The translations under genes were made by a program, and so were the position numbers. Shown piece after piece: positions 1 to 10,104 of a stretch of 64,000 bases of DNA; position 1 is the stretch's first letter, and each line of letters starts with the position of its first letter. This DNA is from Pogostemon cablin (lineage: Eukaryota; Streptophyta; Magnoliopsida; Lamiales; Lamiaceae), in assembly GCA_023678885.1 (NCBI GenBank), contig CM043013.1:16958791-17022790 (forward strand), written 5' to 3'. The notes beneath the pieces are model-generated. The model had not been told where the DNA came from. It saw only the letters and a program-made list of their open reading frames with translations, and ran no database searches.

Positions 1-1311
1 TTTCTTGGGGATCATTCCTCACTTTACCATCCTTTTCGTTCTCATTCCTTCGAAACTTGACAGTTGGTGCATTTATCGCCATGGACTCCTTTTCAGAAGA
101 TTTGTTGTAGGGTTTGCCCATTTTCCTGGCCTCTTGCTTTTCTTTATACTTGTAGGATCCAGGAAGCGGTGGTTCAACCACTCCACTTATCCCCATGCTT
201 AGCTCCATGTCATGAGCTCTTGTGGCTAAATCTTCAAAGGTTTTAGGCTTAATCCCTTGAAGTATGTAACGAAGGCTCCATTGCATTCCTGCTGTGCACA
301 TCTTAATGGCAGACACTTCAGACAATCGCTCTTTACAATTTAGGCTCAAATTTCTCCATCGATTAATGTACTCAATTACTGGCTCTTCTTTTAACTGACG
401 AGTGTTAGTCAACTCTATCATGCTAACCGTTCTCCTAGTGCTATAGAAGCGATTAAGGAATTGATATTCCATCTGATCCCAACTGTCTATAGAATCAGCC
501 TCCAGGTCGGTGTACCATTCAAAAGCATTTCCCTTTAGAGAACGAACAAATTGTCTCACCATATGATCTCCGTCATTTCCAGCATCATTGCATGTTTCAA
601 TGAAATGTGCTATATGTTGCCTTGGATTACCTTTCCCATCAAACTGTTGGAACTTGGGGGATTGATAGTTCGGTAGCATCTTCAAGTTGTCAATCCTTCT
701 AGTAAAGGTTTAGCATACATGAATGAAGGTTTGGAGCTCTCTTCAAATTGGTCCTTCATTGTCCCAAGTATAATACTTTTTAGTTGGCTGATAGGAACCA
801 TTCCATCATGGGAAATTTTCAATTCTTCTTCAATCACCTTCTTCCCCGTCGACTGGCGTTTCGCGGAGTTATTTACTTCATTTTCAACATCTTCATCTTG
901 CTTTTCGTTTGCATGGCTAGTTTCAACACCAGCCATTTTCTCCATCAGTTTGAAAATTAAAGTACTTTGTTCTTGGTTCTATTTGGCAAGTGCAGCAACG
1001 GATTCAGTTAAGCTTGCCAACTGTTCTTCGACAGACGAAGTGTTTATTGCCATTGTCGAGGCTATGGATGAATCTGATGATGGACTTTCTTCAGATAGAT
1101 GAGTTGAGCCAACAAGGTTGTCCTCCTCGTCTTTAGCATCATAAGGTATTCCTTTGGGGATAACTCACACTAAAGAATTTGTCTCCGAAGAGGCTTCAGA
1201 CCGCGCTTTCCTTGACATACTTCTAGTTGTCACATTAACGTCTTCAACTTGTAATTTTGAAGACTTGAAGACAGAAGCTGGTCTGTTGACTTTGACTCTT
1301 AGCGGAACCAT
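1..1311 (-). pseudogene. Degenerate Ty3/gypsy gag (capsid) gene, partial
   Basis: The reading frame starts with ATG at 1311 (MVPLRVKVNRP...). In the same frame it meets TGA near 1167 and TAG near 985; both look like CGA and CAG codons changed by C to T. Near 690 it shifts frame inside the string 'PSFMYAKP', and the following frame is open to the left edge. That last part holds the retrotransposon gag core (for example FDGKGNPRQHIAHF, VRQFVRSLKGNAFEWYTDLE, QFLNRFYSTRRTVSMIELT). Gag would build the virus-like particle of the element. Not functional as it stands; whether the C terminus is intact cannot be seen. Confidence 0.82.
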
Positions 1312-1353
1312 CTTACTTTGCTCGAAGAGGAGATGAGAGGTAGAAACGGTCCC

Positions 1354-1371
1354 ACTGGGCGTGCCAAAATT
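1354..1371 (-). other. Primer binding site of the left Ty3/gypsy element
   Basis: Immediately inside the LTR, the minus strand reads TTTGGCACGCCCAGTGGGA. Its TGG start complements the CCA end of a tRNA, as in plant gypsy elements. I could not match the primer tRNA species by eye. Confidence 0.55.
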
Positions 1372-2386
1372 TGTAACAACAAATTTTGTATTTATTAAAA
1401 ATAATAAACACAAAAGAAATTACAATAATAATCCAAGATGGATTGAAGTTGAGAATTTAAGTAAACAGCTTCTATTTATCCTCTGATTCTTCTCTTGAGT
1501 TGATTTCTTGACTTCTTCAACTTTCGGAGCCGGAGGGGTTGACTTAAAGCTTTAAAACATTTATCCGGAGGTGTCGAGCCTTTGTTCGGATCAAACGTTG
1601 ACTTGAAGATTTATTGTGAAGTACGACACTCAATTTGGTAGAACGTTGACTTCACGGAGACAAATGGATGAATTTGATATGAAGAACGCCGGATCAAAGA
1701 GGCTTAGCACCTTGGTCTTTGATCGGAGGCTGTTCTTGACTTGAAGATGACTTGAACTTGATTTGAAGATCTTGAGTGTTCTTCGACTTGATCTTGATCT
1801 TGAACTTGAACTTGAACTTGGTCTTGATCTTGACTTGAACTTCACTTGACCGGATCTTGATCGAACTTGATTTTCGCTTGAATCTTCAGAGTTCTTCAGG
1901 TCTTCAGGATTTTTCGAGTGTATGGAATGAGGACTGAAGGTCCTTATTTATAGGTAGAGAAAATAACCACTTATGAGATATTTTCTCTTTGAAAAGATAT
2001 GTTGGGCTTTTCTCCTTTAATTAAGCCTGCTGGACTGGATACGGGCCTATTGATTTAATTAGACCTACTGGATTTGATTTGCTGGGCTTGTTTGACTTGA
2101 ATCAGGCTCACATGATTTATTTCCTGGGCTTATTGATTTGGGTCAGGCTCACATTATTTATTTCTTGGGTTTACTGATTTGGGTCAGGCCCTCTTGATTT
2201 GAATTGAGCCCACTTGACTTGGATTTGGGCTCAAATAATTATATTAATTATCAATTATTTATTTATTTATTTCAAGAATTAATTTATTTAAATTTCTTAA
2301 TAAATAAATATTTAATCAATATTTAATATATTTTCCTTTGCATTTATTTTATTAGGCAATAAAATTTACAAATATAATACCCAACA
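1372..2386 (-). repeat. LTR, 1015 bp, of the left Ty3/gypsy element
   Basis: On the plus strand it begins TGTAACAACAAATTTTG and ends ATACCCAACA (TG..CA ends). It contains two simple-repeat tracts: CTTGAA/CTTGAT hexamers at about 1736-1860, and a 37-40-bp minisatellite-like unit (TGGGCTT..GATTTGGGTCAGGC) at about 2030-2230. Only one copy is in the window, so divergence between LTRs cannot be measured. Confidence 0.72.
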
Positions 2387-3784
2387 TACCCCCTTTATGA
2401 TTGTTAAACAATCAGAAGATAAATCTAAGTATTACAGGATGCACACAAGACTATCGTAGTGCTTCAAGTCTAAGGACTAATCGTGTACTATCGTAATTAA
2501 AAAATTCTCATTTCAACAATCCAATAAGAATTTCCTACGAATCATGTTCGATAAACTTATTCTCTAATAAGTATCCACATATATGAATGTATGTCACAAT
2601 ACTAATATTGATGGAATGCAATATTCCCGTCCCACAAGCATTCATCATATGTACGAGTCTTTACTGAGTTATTCTTTGTCCTATTAAGAAAAACTCTTGA
2701 CTCGAAACCATGTTTAAGACCAAAGCTCTATGTATAAATTTCATGATCACCATCATATGCGTGACCATACATTTTAGCTTAAATTGGTCTAGGGACTTTA
2801 TCTAATAAGCAAATGTAATAATGCACAAAATAGATAAATTAAAACATCCTTTAATAATATAATTTCCAATGAGATTGTTTACGTTCAAAATATAAAGAGT
2901 ACATTTATCCAATCTAATTGGTGTGCTGGGCACACTACTATAACAGTATCTTCTCTATCGGCTTTGGTTGTTCTATTAAATTGAACTGCTATTATGATTT
3001 TGGGTTTACCTCTTTCATTTTACAGAAAGAAGAAGATAATGTTGTGAGTAATTTTGTCAAAAAAAAAATTATATTTAACCTCCAATGTAAATAGAGGCAT
3101 TGAAAAAGGATAAAGATGGTTAATCATTTTCCAAGGGTTAAATTACCCTAAATGGTGTACTCCACCATTAGGGGCCCCCAGGAATTAAATTACCCTAGAT
3201 TGTCATATCCCTGGGTTTAAATTAGTTAACGGCCCCTTAAAGGTTTCAATTGGGTGAGTTTATTTTCAAGTCAAAAATGACCCCATTTTGGTGGGCTCCG
3301 CTTATACGATTAACTAGCTGAGTCGTTCTAAAATACACTCCGGAATTGAGAAGGTTATTCTGACTTATTCAATCAATCAATATGTTAATTCATCAAACTT
3401 ATGACTATCCACATTCACAACGCAACTCTATCAACCCACCAATATAATATTCATTTATCTCTTATTTACATATAGAATCCAATCTAATCTCAATTTATGC
3501 TCCATCAACAACTCAATTCAACTTACTCTTTTAATAAAATATTTATTTTTCTAATATATATATATTAAATAATATATTATTATTCTGATTTTTTTAATAA
3601 TTATATTTAAAATTAAAATAATCTTATATTTTAAAAAATATTTAATTATAGTAAAAAATCTTCTAAAAACATATAAAAGAATATTATACGAACATAATAG
3701 TAAAATTAAAATTACAATACTTTTACAAAAATTATATAATTGAATTACAAAAAATTAAAAAAAAATGCAGGAAATATAAATTTA
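2387..3784. other. Non-coding retrotransposon-like stretch with a polypurine-like tract next to the LTR
   Basis: No open frame of note. On the minus strand the bases just before the LTR read AATCATAAAGGGGGTA, which looks like a polypurine tract as found before a 3' LTR. The following 0.9 kb resembles a retrotransposon 3' region rather than unique DNA (inference). A short local duplication, 'ATTAAATTACCCTA' type, occurs near 3135 and 3185. From about 3540 to 3780 the DNA is simple AT-rich. Confidence 0.4.
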
Positions 3785-4151
3785 GAGTTGATATTAGGTG
3801 CACCCGGTTGCAAGGGTGCACCCATATGTGTATAACTTTTTATTTTATTTTGTATGCATATTATTCTATTTTGTATACGTGTTTCTTAATAATTGTAGAC
3901 TTTTTTCACACTAAATTTTTCATTAAAAAAACTAGCATCCATATGTGTATAACTTTTTTATTTAATAGTGTATACATGTTTTATAATAATTATATATTGT
4001 TTCTACACTCAAAATTTTATTAAAAAACTAATATTTAAATTGTATACATTTTTGTTTATAATTGTATATGTTTTTGTTTATATTTGTATATGTTTTTGAA
4101 AGTGTGTGCACCCTATTTTAGGGTGCATTCGGGTGCACAGTATAATTAGCC
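3785..4151 (+). mobile_element. MULE-like MITE, copy 1 (367 bp)
   Basis: The element starts GAGTTGATATTAGGTGCACCC and ends GGGTGCACAGTATAATTAGCC. The ends are imperfect inverted repeats that share GTGCACCC and agree at 13 of 21 positions. It is flanked by a perfect 9-bp duplication ATAAATTTA (3776-3784 and 4152-4160). A 9-bp TSD is typical of Mutator-like elements. There is no coding capacity, and the interior is AT-rich with repeated GTGTATAACTTTTTATT-type stretches. The second copy is at 8362. Confidence 0.8.
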
Positions 4152-4324
4152 ATAAATTTATTTATAAAGTAGAAGCTCAAAAAATAGAAGAGAAAAATAT
4201 AATTTAAGATTGAGAAAACAAAAGAGAGTTTTTTTATTGTGATCCAAAATATGTCAATATTATATTCTATTTAGAAGGAAAAATAAGAATTTTAATTTTT
4301 TTTAAAAGAATAATAATTTAAATA

Positions 4325-4582
4325 CTCCCTCCGTCCCGCGTTAAGGTTTACACTTTTCATTTTAGGTTGTCCTAAGTTAAGATTTATATTTCCTTTTTTA
4401 TCAAGTTGGGCCCACACAAAATAATTAATCATTCCATTTATGACCCACACACAACATTAATACAATTATTCACTTTACATTAAATATTATTTCTCTCACC
4501 TCACTACACATTAAAATATTATATCTCTTAATTAATCTCCATGCAAAAAGCAAACGTCAACGTTAACGCGGGATGGAGAGAG
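4325..4582. mobile_element. Stowaway-like MITE
   Basis: The termini CTCCCTCCGTCCCGCGTTAA and TTAACGCGGGATGGAGAGAG are inverted repeats flanked by TA on both sides (4323-4324 and 4583-4584), as expected for Tc1/mariner-type Stowaway MITEs. Non-coding. Confidence 0.85.
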
Positions 4583-4603
4583 TATTATTTATTAAAAATT
4601 TAA

Positions 4604-4606
<3 letters not shown>

Positions 4607-4676
<70 letters not shown>
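4607..4676. repeat. (TA)n microsatellite
   Basis: Uninterrupted AT dinucleotide run of about 70 bp just downstream of the Stowaway element. Confidence 0.95.
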
Positions 4677-4680
<4 letters not shown>

Positions 4681-4919
4681 AAACTTCCATCAATCACAAC
4701 AATATGACACTTATTACATTATGAATCCCTAATAATGGGGTACATTATTTATTACATTGTGAGATAAAAGGGAGGGTTGATGAGTGGGTTGTGGGAACAA
4801 TTGGTTGCTCAAATTTATTTATTTATTTATTTATTAATTTATTTATATATTTATTTTTATTTCCATTTTTTTTGTCTTATGCGAACAACTGATGATATGA
4901 TGATGGGTTGATCTCCTGT

Positions 4920-5316
4920 TAGACATGCACCCCGGTTCGGAACCGCCGGTTCTGGTTCCGAACCGGCGGTTTCGGTTCCAAGATAGGAGGAACCGGAACC
5001 GAACCGGGGTACGAAGGGTTCGGTTCCGGAACCGACGGTTCCGGTTCCGGTTCCGGTTCGGAACCGCCGGTTCCGGTTTTATTTTTTTTATTTTTTTTTT
5101 TTGAATTTTAAGCGTTAAAAATTAAAAAAAAAAAAACCGGCGGTTCGAACCGGAACCGCCGGTTTTTTTCCCAAATATGAGAAACCGGAACCGAAACTTC
5201 TTTAGCCGGTTCCAGTTTTTTTTTTTGCCGGTTCCGGAACCGGCGGTTCCGGTTCAGGTTAAAACTGGAGGTTCCCCGGTTCGAACCGCCGGTTCCGGTT
5301 TTTTTGTACATGTCTA
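4920..5316. mobile_element. hAT-like non-autonomous element with GGTTCCGGAACC lattice (397 bp)
   Basis: Ends TAGACATG and CATGTCTA are perfect 8-bp inverted repeats, and the flanks carry a perfect 8-bp duplication TCTCCTGT (4912-4919 and 5317-5324), the TSD length of hAT elements. The interior is a dense mesh of GGTTCCGG / AACCGCCGG blocks in both orientations, able to fold into many hairpins. Open frames across it come from this repeat and are not genes. Confidence 0.82.
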
Positions 5317-5324
5317 TCTCCTGT

Positions 5325-5550
5325 GTTCCCAGGTGCACAAGATAGATAAGGGTACGTTGTTTTGTTCTAAAGGATATATATTTAATTAATAAGGGTACAC
5401 TATTTTATTCTAAAGGGTATACACTTTTCAGTAATATTTTTATTTTTTTTTTAGAAAATAAAGAGTACATATTTTTATACTAAAGTGTATTAAAAGGTAT
5501 GTTGTGTGCCCCATGCCCCGAACCACACAAGTTTTTACCTATGATGAATA
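5325..5550. other. Non-gene spacer with imperfect repeat
   Basis: Contains three loose copies of a unit like AAGGGTACATTGTTTTGTTCTAAAGG at about 5348, 5390 and 5460. No gene or element end recognised. Confidence 0.5.
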
Positions 5551-6021
5551 CTCTCTCCTACCATATATTTTTCATTTTGGTCCATTTCAAAACAAAGTAT
5601 ACATTTACCTTTTTAGTTTTGATGGAATTCACACAAAACAATTATTATAAACACATACAATTATTATAAACACATCGCCCCAAATACCGAATCTTTCTCT
5701 TTTTATTTTTTTCAAATTCAAATATGTAATATCATAATAATGGTATAATTTGAATCCTTCTTTTTTTACGATTATACATAAAATCATATGACCTTAATAC
5801 ATCTAAGTGATAAAATTCTGATTCTAGGATTGTTCTATCAACTCTCTTCCGATTTGATTATATTGGAATTTCCAATTTAAGTAGAAAATCACACTACACT
5901 AATACAATTATGGCACTACATATTAAAATATATTTTTTTCACCCCACCCCATATTAAAATATTATAGTCCTTAATTTACGTGCAAAATGCAAACGCATAC
6001 CTTATTCCCGGACGGAGAGAA
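5551..6021. mobile_element. Degenerate Stowaway-like MITE, probably with an internal insertion
   Basis: Starts CTCTCTCCTACC after TA and ends CCCGGACGGAGAGAA before TA, with the family's usual interior (CATTTTGG..CC near the left, ATTAAAATATTATAG..TTAATTTACGTG near the right). At 471 bp it is longer than its relatives here (about 200-320 bp); the block at about 5670-5880 interrupts the family pattern. Confidence 0.55.
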
Positions 6022-6057
6022 TATATGATTACGTAAGACTTGGGGATCAAAAAATTA

Positions 6058-6250
6058 CTCTCTTCGTCCCATCAGAATTAGAGCGCTCAGAATGAGAACG
6101 TTCTTAATGTATAGTGGATATGTGTATTAGCATGGTGTATGGTCTCATGGAGATATATTAATTATTTTGTGTGAATTTTATTTGCTAAAAAAGAAAATGC
6201 ACCCATGAAACAAAAATGACAAAATGCACTCTTCAATGATACAGAGGGAG
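6058..6250. mobile_element. Stowaway-like MITE (193 bp)
   Basis: CTCTCTTCGTCCCATCA at the left and ACAGAGGGAG at the right, each next to TA. Degenerate but clear. Confidence 0.6.
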
Positions 6251-6566
6251 TAAAATTTTGTGGGTACCTAATGTAGCTTGAAAAATACTCAATTCGTCTC
6301 GTACGTTTTTTATTTTGATTTGTTCTAAATAAATAAATAATCATAAACGATAATTACTATGGATATCATCAAATTTTTATTTGTAAAGTAATTTAAGATA
6401 TTATTATCATACCTATAGTATAATTTGTAAAAAGAAATAGTGGATTGAGTTGGCATTAATAATTTGATATGTACATAAAGTAACATAGTAAGAAATCGGA
6501 CTCATTAGATAAAAAAAAAGTTATTATATCATAGTAACCTAAAGAATTCGAATAATTAATGATAAT

Positions 6567-6570
<4 letters not shown>

Positions 6571-6624
<54 letters not shown>
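6571..6624. repeat. (TA)n microsatellite
   Basis: About 54 bp of AT dinucleotides. Confidence 0.93.
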
Positions 6625-6630
<6 letters not shown>

Positions 6631-7474
6631 TAAAATAAGTTATTTTATGATATAAATATTTAGTTAAAATATTATTTAAGTTTATAAATTAATAATGTCA
6701 TAAATTTGTGTGTTTATTTAAATACTCAAGGTGGAAAAAAATATAAAAGAAAAAGTATGGTATACTATTGTAGTTTGATATATAAAATAAAATACTGAAA
6801 AAAAAAATAAAAAACAAAGAAAAATAATAAAAACATAGGTAAATAATGTAGAAAGAGAAGGATAAAAATAATATGATAAAAGGATAAAAATTTAAAGAAG
6901 AGCGTGAGGGCACAAACAAGAGTTTACGCCTTAATCATTTGTTTGTGTGTTTAAATGTTAAAAAAATTGTAATTAGATATTGATATTTGATAATGTAAAA
7001 ACACCGTAATCCCCAAATTTTTACGATCGGTGGAATATAGGTGTGGTGTGCATGCGTGGCTGTGGTGCTAATTTGAAGGTTCCAACCGTTAAGCGGCAGA
7101 AGGTGGCATGACGTTGTGTGGTGAGCAAGCGTGGGGTAGAAGATGGAATATGGGGTAGAGGGATGGAATGATGTTCTCGGTTGTGGTGTGCTAGTTGGTT
7201 AGTTTTATTTGACTAATATATTTAATTAAAATTGATATAAAATTAATTAGTAATAGAAATTAATATTTGAATTTGAAAAAGTGATACTTTTGACACATAA
7301 AATAATATTTTTATTAATTAAAATATGTAACTTTAAAACAAAAAATGTTATCCTTTAACACTTACCCTAGATTTAAAAAGAAAAAGAAAAAAAGTAAAAT
7401 ATCGTTATTTATTTTATCAAAATTTTTTATATTGTCAATTTTAAAATTTTAATAAATATTTTTACTTATAAATA
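6625..7474. other. AT-rich spacer without recognised gene
   Basis: Long AT-rich stretch. A GC-richer island at about 7020-7200 (GTGGTGTGCATGCGTGGCTGTGG...) has no long frame and no recognised similarity. Confidence 0.5.
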
Positions 7475-7797
7475 CTCCCCCTTCCCACAGCAACGTATCT
7501 TTTTTCCATTTTGGTTGTCCCACCCAAAGGGTCCTCTTTCCTTTTTTACACACATGAGACTCACACATTCCCTCTAATACAATTAAAAGCCCATACTCCC
7601 ACTAATACAACTATCAACAACACATTAAATAATAATACTCCTTAATCCACGTATCAAAAAGCAAAAACTACCCTTGCTGTGGGACGGAAGGGGCCCATAC
7701 TCCCACTAATACAACTACCTACTACACATTAAATAATAATACTCCTTAATTCACGTGCCAAAAAACAAAAATTACCCTTACTGTGGGACGGAAGAAG
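7475..7797. mobile_element. Stowaway-like MITE with tandemly duplicated 3' half
   Basis: Starts CTCCCCCTTCCCACAGCAA after TA (7473-7474) and ends TGTGGGACGGAAGAAG before TA (7798-7799). The right half occurs twice: the segment beginning GCCCATACTCCCACTAATAC at 7589 is repeated from 7693 (period 104 bp), including the terminal CTGTGGGACGGAAG. Confidence 0.8.
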
Positions 7798-8204
7798 TAT
7801 TAATTAATACTTTTATATTAAGGACGGAAATAATTTTTCCGTTAGATCCTCGACAACAGTTTGTGATTTTGTATGTAAAATATCCACTCAACTTTGTTAT
7901 AACACGACCCAACAATTTGACTTTAAACAGTGATTTTGTGTGGTAAAATATCTACTCAAAACCTTGGTAGAGTATCCACTCAAATTTATTTGGTATAACC
8001 TGACCCAAACTAAAAAATTTCATACAGTAAATTAAAATTTTTCGTTAAATGCCATTTCTTATGGTCATTTTCTCCCTTTTCCGTCTTTCTCCCGAAATTG
8101 GTTTATCTTTCATTCCTTCATTTCTTTGATTTAATTGGCGATTTCATTGGGGAAGGAGGTGGCGCCTTGTTTTGTTTTGTTTGGTGATTTCATTTAAGCC
8201 GCCT
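7798..8204. other. Spacer without recognised gene
   Basis: Contains a loose local repeat (AAATATCCACTCAA / AAATATCTACTCAA / AGTATCCACTCAA at about 7876-7982). No gene seen. Confidence 0.45.
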
Positions 8205-8900
8205 ATTAAATTAAACGAGATACTCGAAAGCTCGAGTTCGGCTCGGCTCATGACTGTTCGAACTCGAGTTCGAGCTCTCCTTAAGCTTGTTTTCATAATA
8301 AGCCGAGCTCGGCTCGGCTCGATTATTTTAATAATAATTATAATTAATAATAATAATATAGGAGTTGATATTAGGTGCATACGTATACCCATATGCGTAT
8401 AAATTTTTATTCTATTTTGTATACGTGTTTTTTAATAATTGTATATTTTTTTCACACTAAATTTTTCATTTAAAAAAAGTAGCATCCATATGTGTATAAC
8501 TTTTTATTCAATAGTGTAGTACATGTTTTTTAATAATTGTATATTTTTTATACTCAATTTTTTATTAAAAAACTAACAATTAAATTGTATACATTTTTGT
8601 TCTTAATTGTATACTATATTTTTGTTTATATTTGTATATGTTTTTTAAAATGGTGTACAGTATAATTAGCCATAATATAATGAATATTAAATAAAATAAT
8701 AAACATAAGATATATTTATTAAAAATCTGCTCGCTAAGGCTCGATAAACTTGACTCGATTTGCTTAACGAGTCAAATCGAGCTCACTCGGCTCGAAAACT
8801 ACTCGAGCTGAGCTCGAGCTCATTTTTAAGCTCGTTTCATAAACGAGCCAAACTCGAATATGCACTACTCGAGCTCGCTCGACTTGAATAACAGCTATTT
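8205..8900. mobile_element. hAT-like element with GAGCTCG palindromes, hosting a nested MITE
   Basis: Flanked by a perfect 8-bp duplication AGCCGCCT (8197-8204 and 8901-8908). The subterminal regions on both sides are built from CTCGAGTTCG, GGCTCGGCTCG and GAGCTCGAGCTC palindromic blocks. The terminal inverted repeats themselves are weak. The central part is interrupted by the MULE-like MITE at 8362-8671. No transposase frame. Confidence 0.65.
8362..8671 (+). mobile_element. MULE-like MITE, copy 2 (310 bp), nested
   Basis: Same ends and interior as the copy at 3785 (GAGTTGATATTAGGTGCA... to ...ACAGTATAATTAGCC). The flanking 9-mers ATAATATAG and ATAATATAA match at 8 of 9 positions. The GC-rich GTGCACCC part near both ends is partly lost. 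Confidence 0.75.
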
Positions 8901-8908
8901 AGCCGCCT

Positions 8909-9900
8909 TCATATTTCATCATGTTGTGAAATTTGCAGAAAACATTAAACAAGAAACATTACACTACACATGCACATGAAATCAGTAATCAGGAGTAGAA
9001 AAAATAAATGAAACGCAAGACGATTTAAGTGGTTCGGAGATAAACTCCTACATCCACTGAGCGAAGGATTACATTACTTCTGAAACTCTTCATTTTTTGT
9101 TGCAGATTGTCCTGAAGCAATTTAAATAAGACTGTAAAACCAATTTAAGTTTCAAAGGTAGACATGATTATTTGAAGCAACAGGTTTGGATTTAACTTTC
9201 TCTATCATTACATACTTGCCCTTTTCTCTTGTCTAATACAGAGGTTTTTCACTTATGTTGTATAGTATATTTTTTTATAAAATTATATCTTTTGTTCTCA
9301 TGTCACAACTTTATATACTAGTGGATAATATCTGAAATCAAGACCAATTAATGATGTTTGAGGTTTTAGTGGGTTTAAAACAGTTGTGATTTGTGAACAT
9401 ACTAGGAGTGAGCAGTGACCTTGTTAAATTGCTTTTCTGCTAAGATAACCGATGAATATAGATTAGTTCAATTTTTCATAAATATGTTACTTTTCTTGAT
9501 GCAGCAACTTCAGTATCTTATTGATCCAAGTTATATTCATCTCGATTATCTGTTTTGGATCTTGATTTTAAATTTTATTTATTATGATTTTGAATGTTGG
9601 GAGGAGATGTAAGTGGTGTGGTTGACCCTCACCATGGCAATACAGGGCTTGTTGTTTGATGTAAACGCCACGTCATAACACTGCCATGTCAAACGACTTT
9701 ACTTTTGCTCTTTAATATATGAGTTTGGCCATGAGGGTAAGGAATACTTGGTGTTTGTTTAGCTGTTATGAATGTTCTCTTAGTTGCTCTTCAGAACAAT
9801 GTTGAATAAAGTTTTTTTTTTTAAATTAGTAGCATTAAAAGGTTGAAAGATGTCACATTTTTACCTAGCAATATTAATACTGTAGCACATCACTTTAAAG
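8909..9900. other. Spacer without recognised gene
   Basis: Contains a short retrotransposon-like motif at about 9031-9060 (AGTGGTTCGG...CCTACATCCACT), similar to one at 18754-18785 and typical of copia-type LTR remnants in plants. Otherwise no supportable coding region. Confidence 0.4.
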
Positions 9901-10104
9901 ATGTCACATTTTGGTAAATCTACCATCTTTTACATTTCTATAATTTTGGCAATGGTGGCTGTCTTTCTGTCAACGGCAACGGTGGCTCAAGATGCAATGA
10001 TGCCGCAGCCGGCGGAGGTTGCCAGAAATGGCTTTCAAATATCAATTTTTAAATCCTTTTATTTTTTTCCTTTTTTATTTTATTATATAACTATATTGTT
10101 TTGA
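9901..10104 (+). CDS. Possible short secreted peptide (weak)
   Basis: A 67-residue frame. Residues 1-29 look like a signal peptide (basic start, then a hydrophobic run ISIILAMVAVFLSTATVAQ). A short segment rich in Met, Pro and Ala follows (DAMMPQPAEVARNGFQ), and then an unusual aromatic tail. The first half recalls arabinogalactan-peptide-type precursors, which normally continue into a GPI-anchor signal; here the tail (FYFFPFLFYY) looks like read-through into AT-rich DNA, so the gene may be truncated or have a missing exon. The context is transposon-rich and I see no conserved neighbour. It could be chance. Confidence 0.3.
   Translation: MSHFGKSTIFYISIILAMVAVFLSTATVAQDAMMPQPAEVARNGFQISIFKSFYFFPFLFYYITILF

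Larger units (their letters stand above)
1..2386 (-). mobile_element. Ty3/gypsy LTR retrotransposon, 5' part (cut by left window edge)
   Basis: Read on the minus strand, the order is LTR (2386 to 1372), a primer-binding-site-like stretch immediately after it, then gag running to the left edge. The LTR has TG..CA ends. The internal region beyond gag (protease, polymerase) and the other LTR lie outside the window. Gag similarity (RxxD/FxxRF-type capsid region with a conserved tryptophan-tyrosine core) is that of plant Ty3/gypsy elements; a TAT/Ogre-like lineage is my guess. The element is decayed, since gag carries two nonsense codons and a frameshift. Confidence 0.8.

Noticed and set aside
4607..4676. 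Regular short repeats that might suggest an array
   Set aside because: Simple AT dinucleotides, not spacer-containing repeats; no CRISPR features in this eukaryotic DNA.
5108..5338. Overlapping frames rich in Arg/Asn/Pro
   Set aside because: They arise from GGTTCCGG modules of the hAT-like element on both strands.
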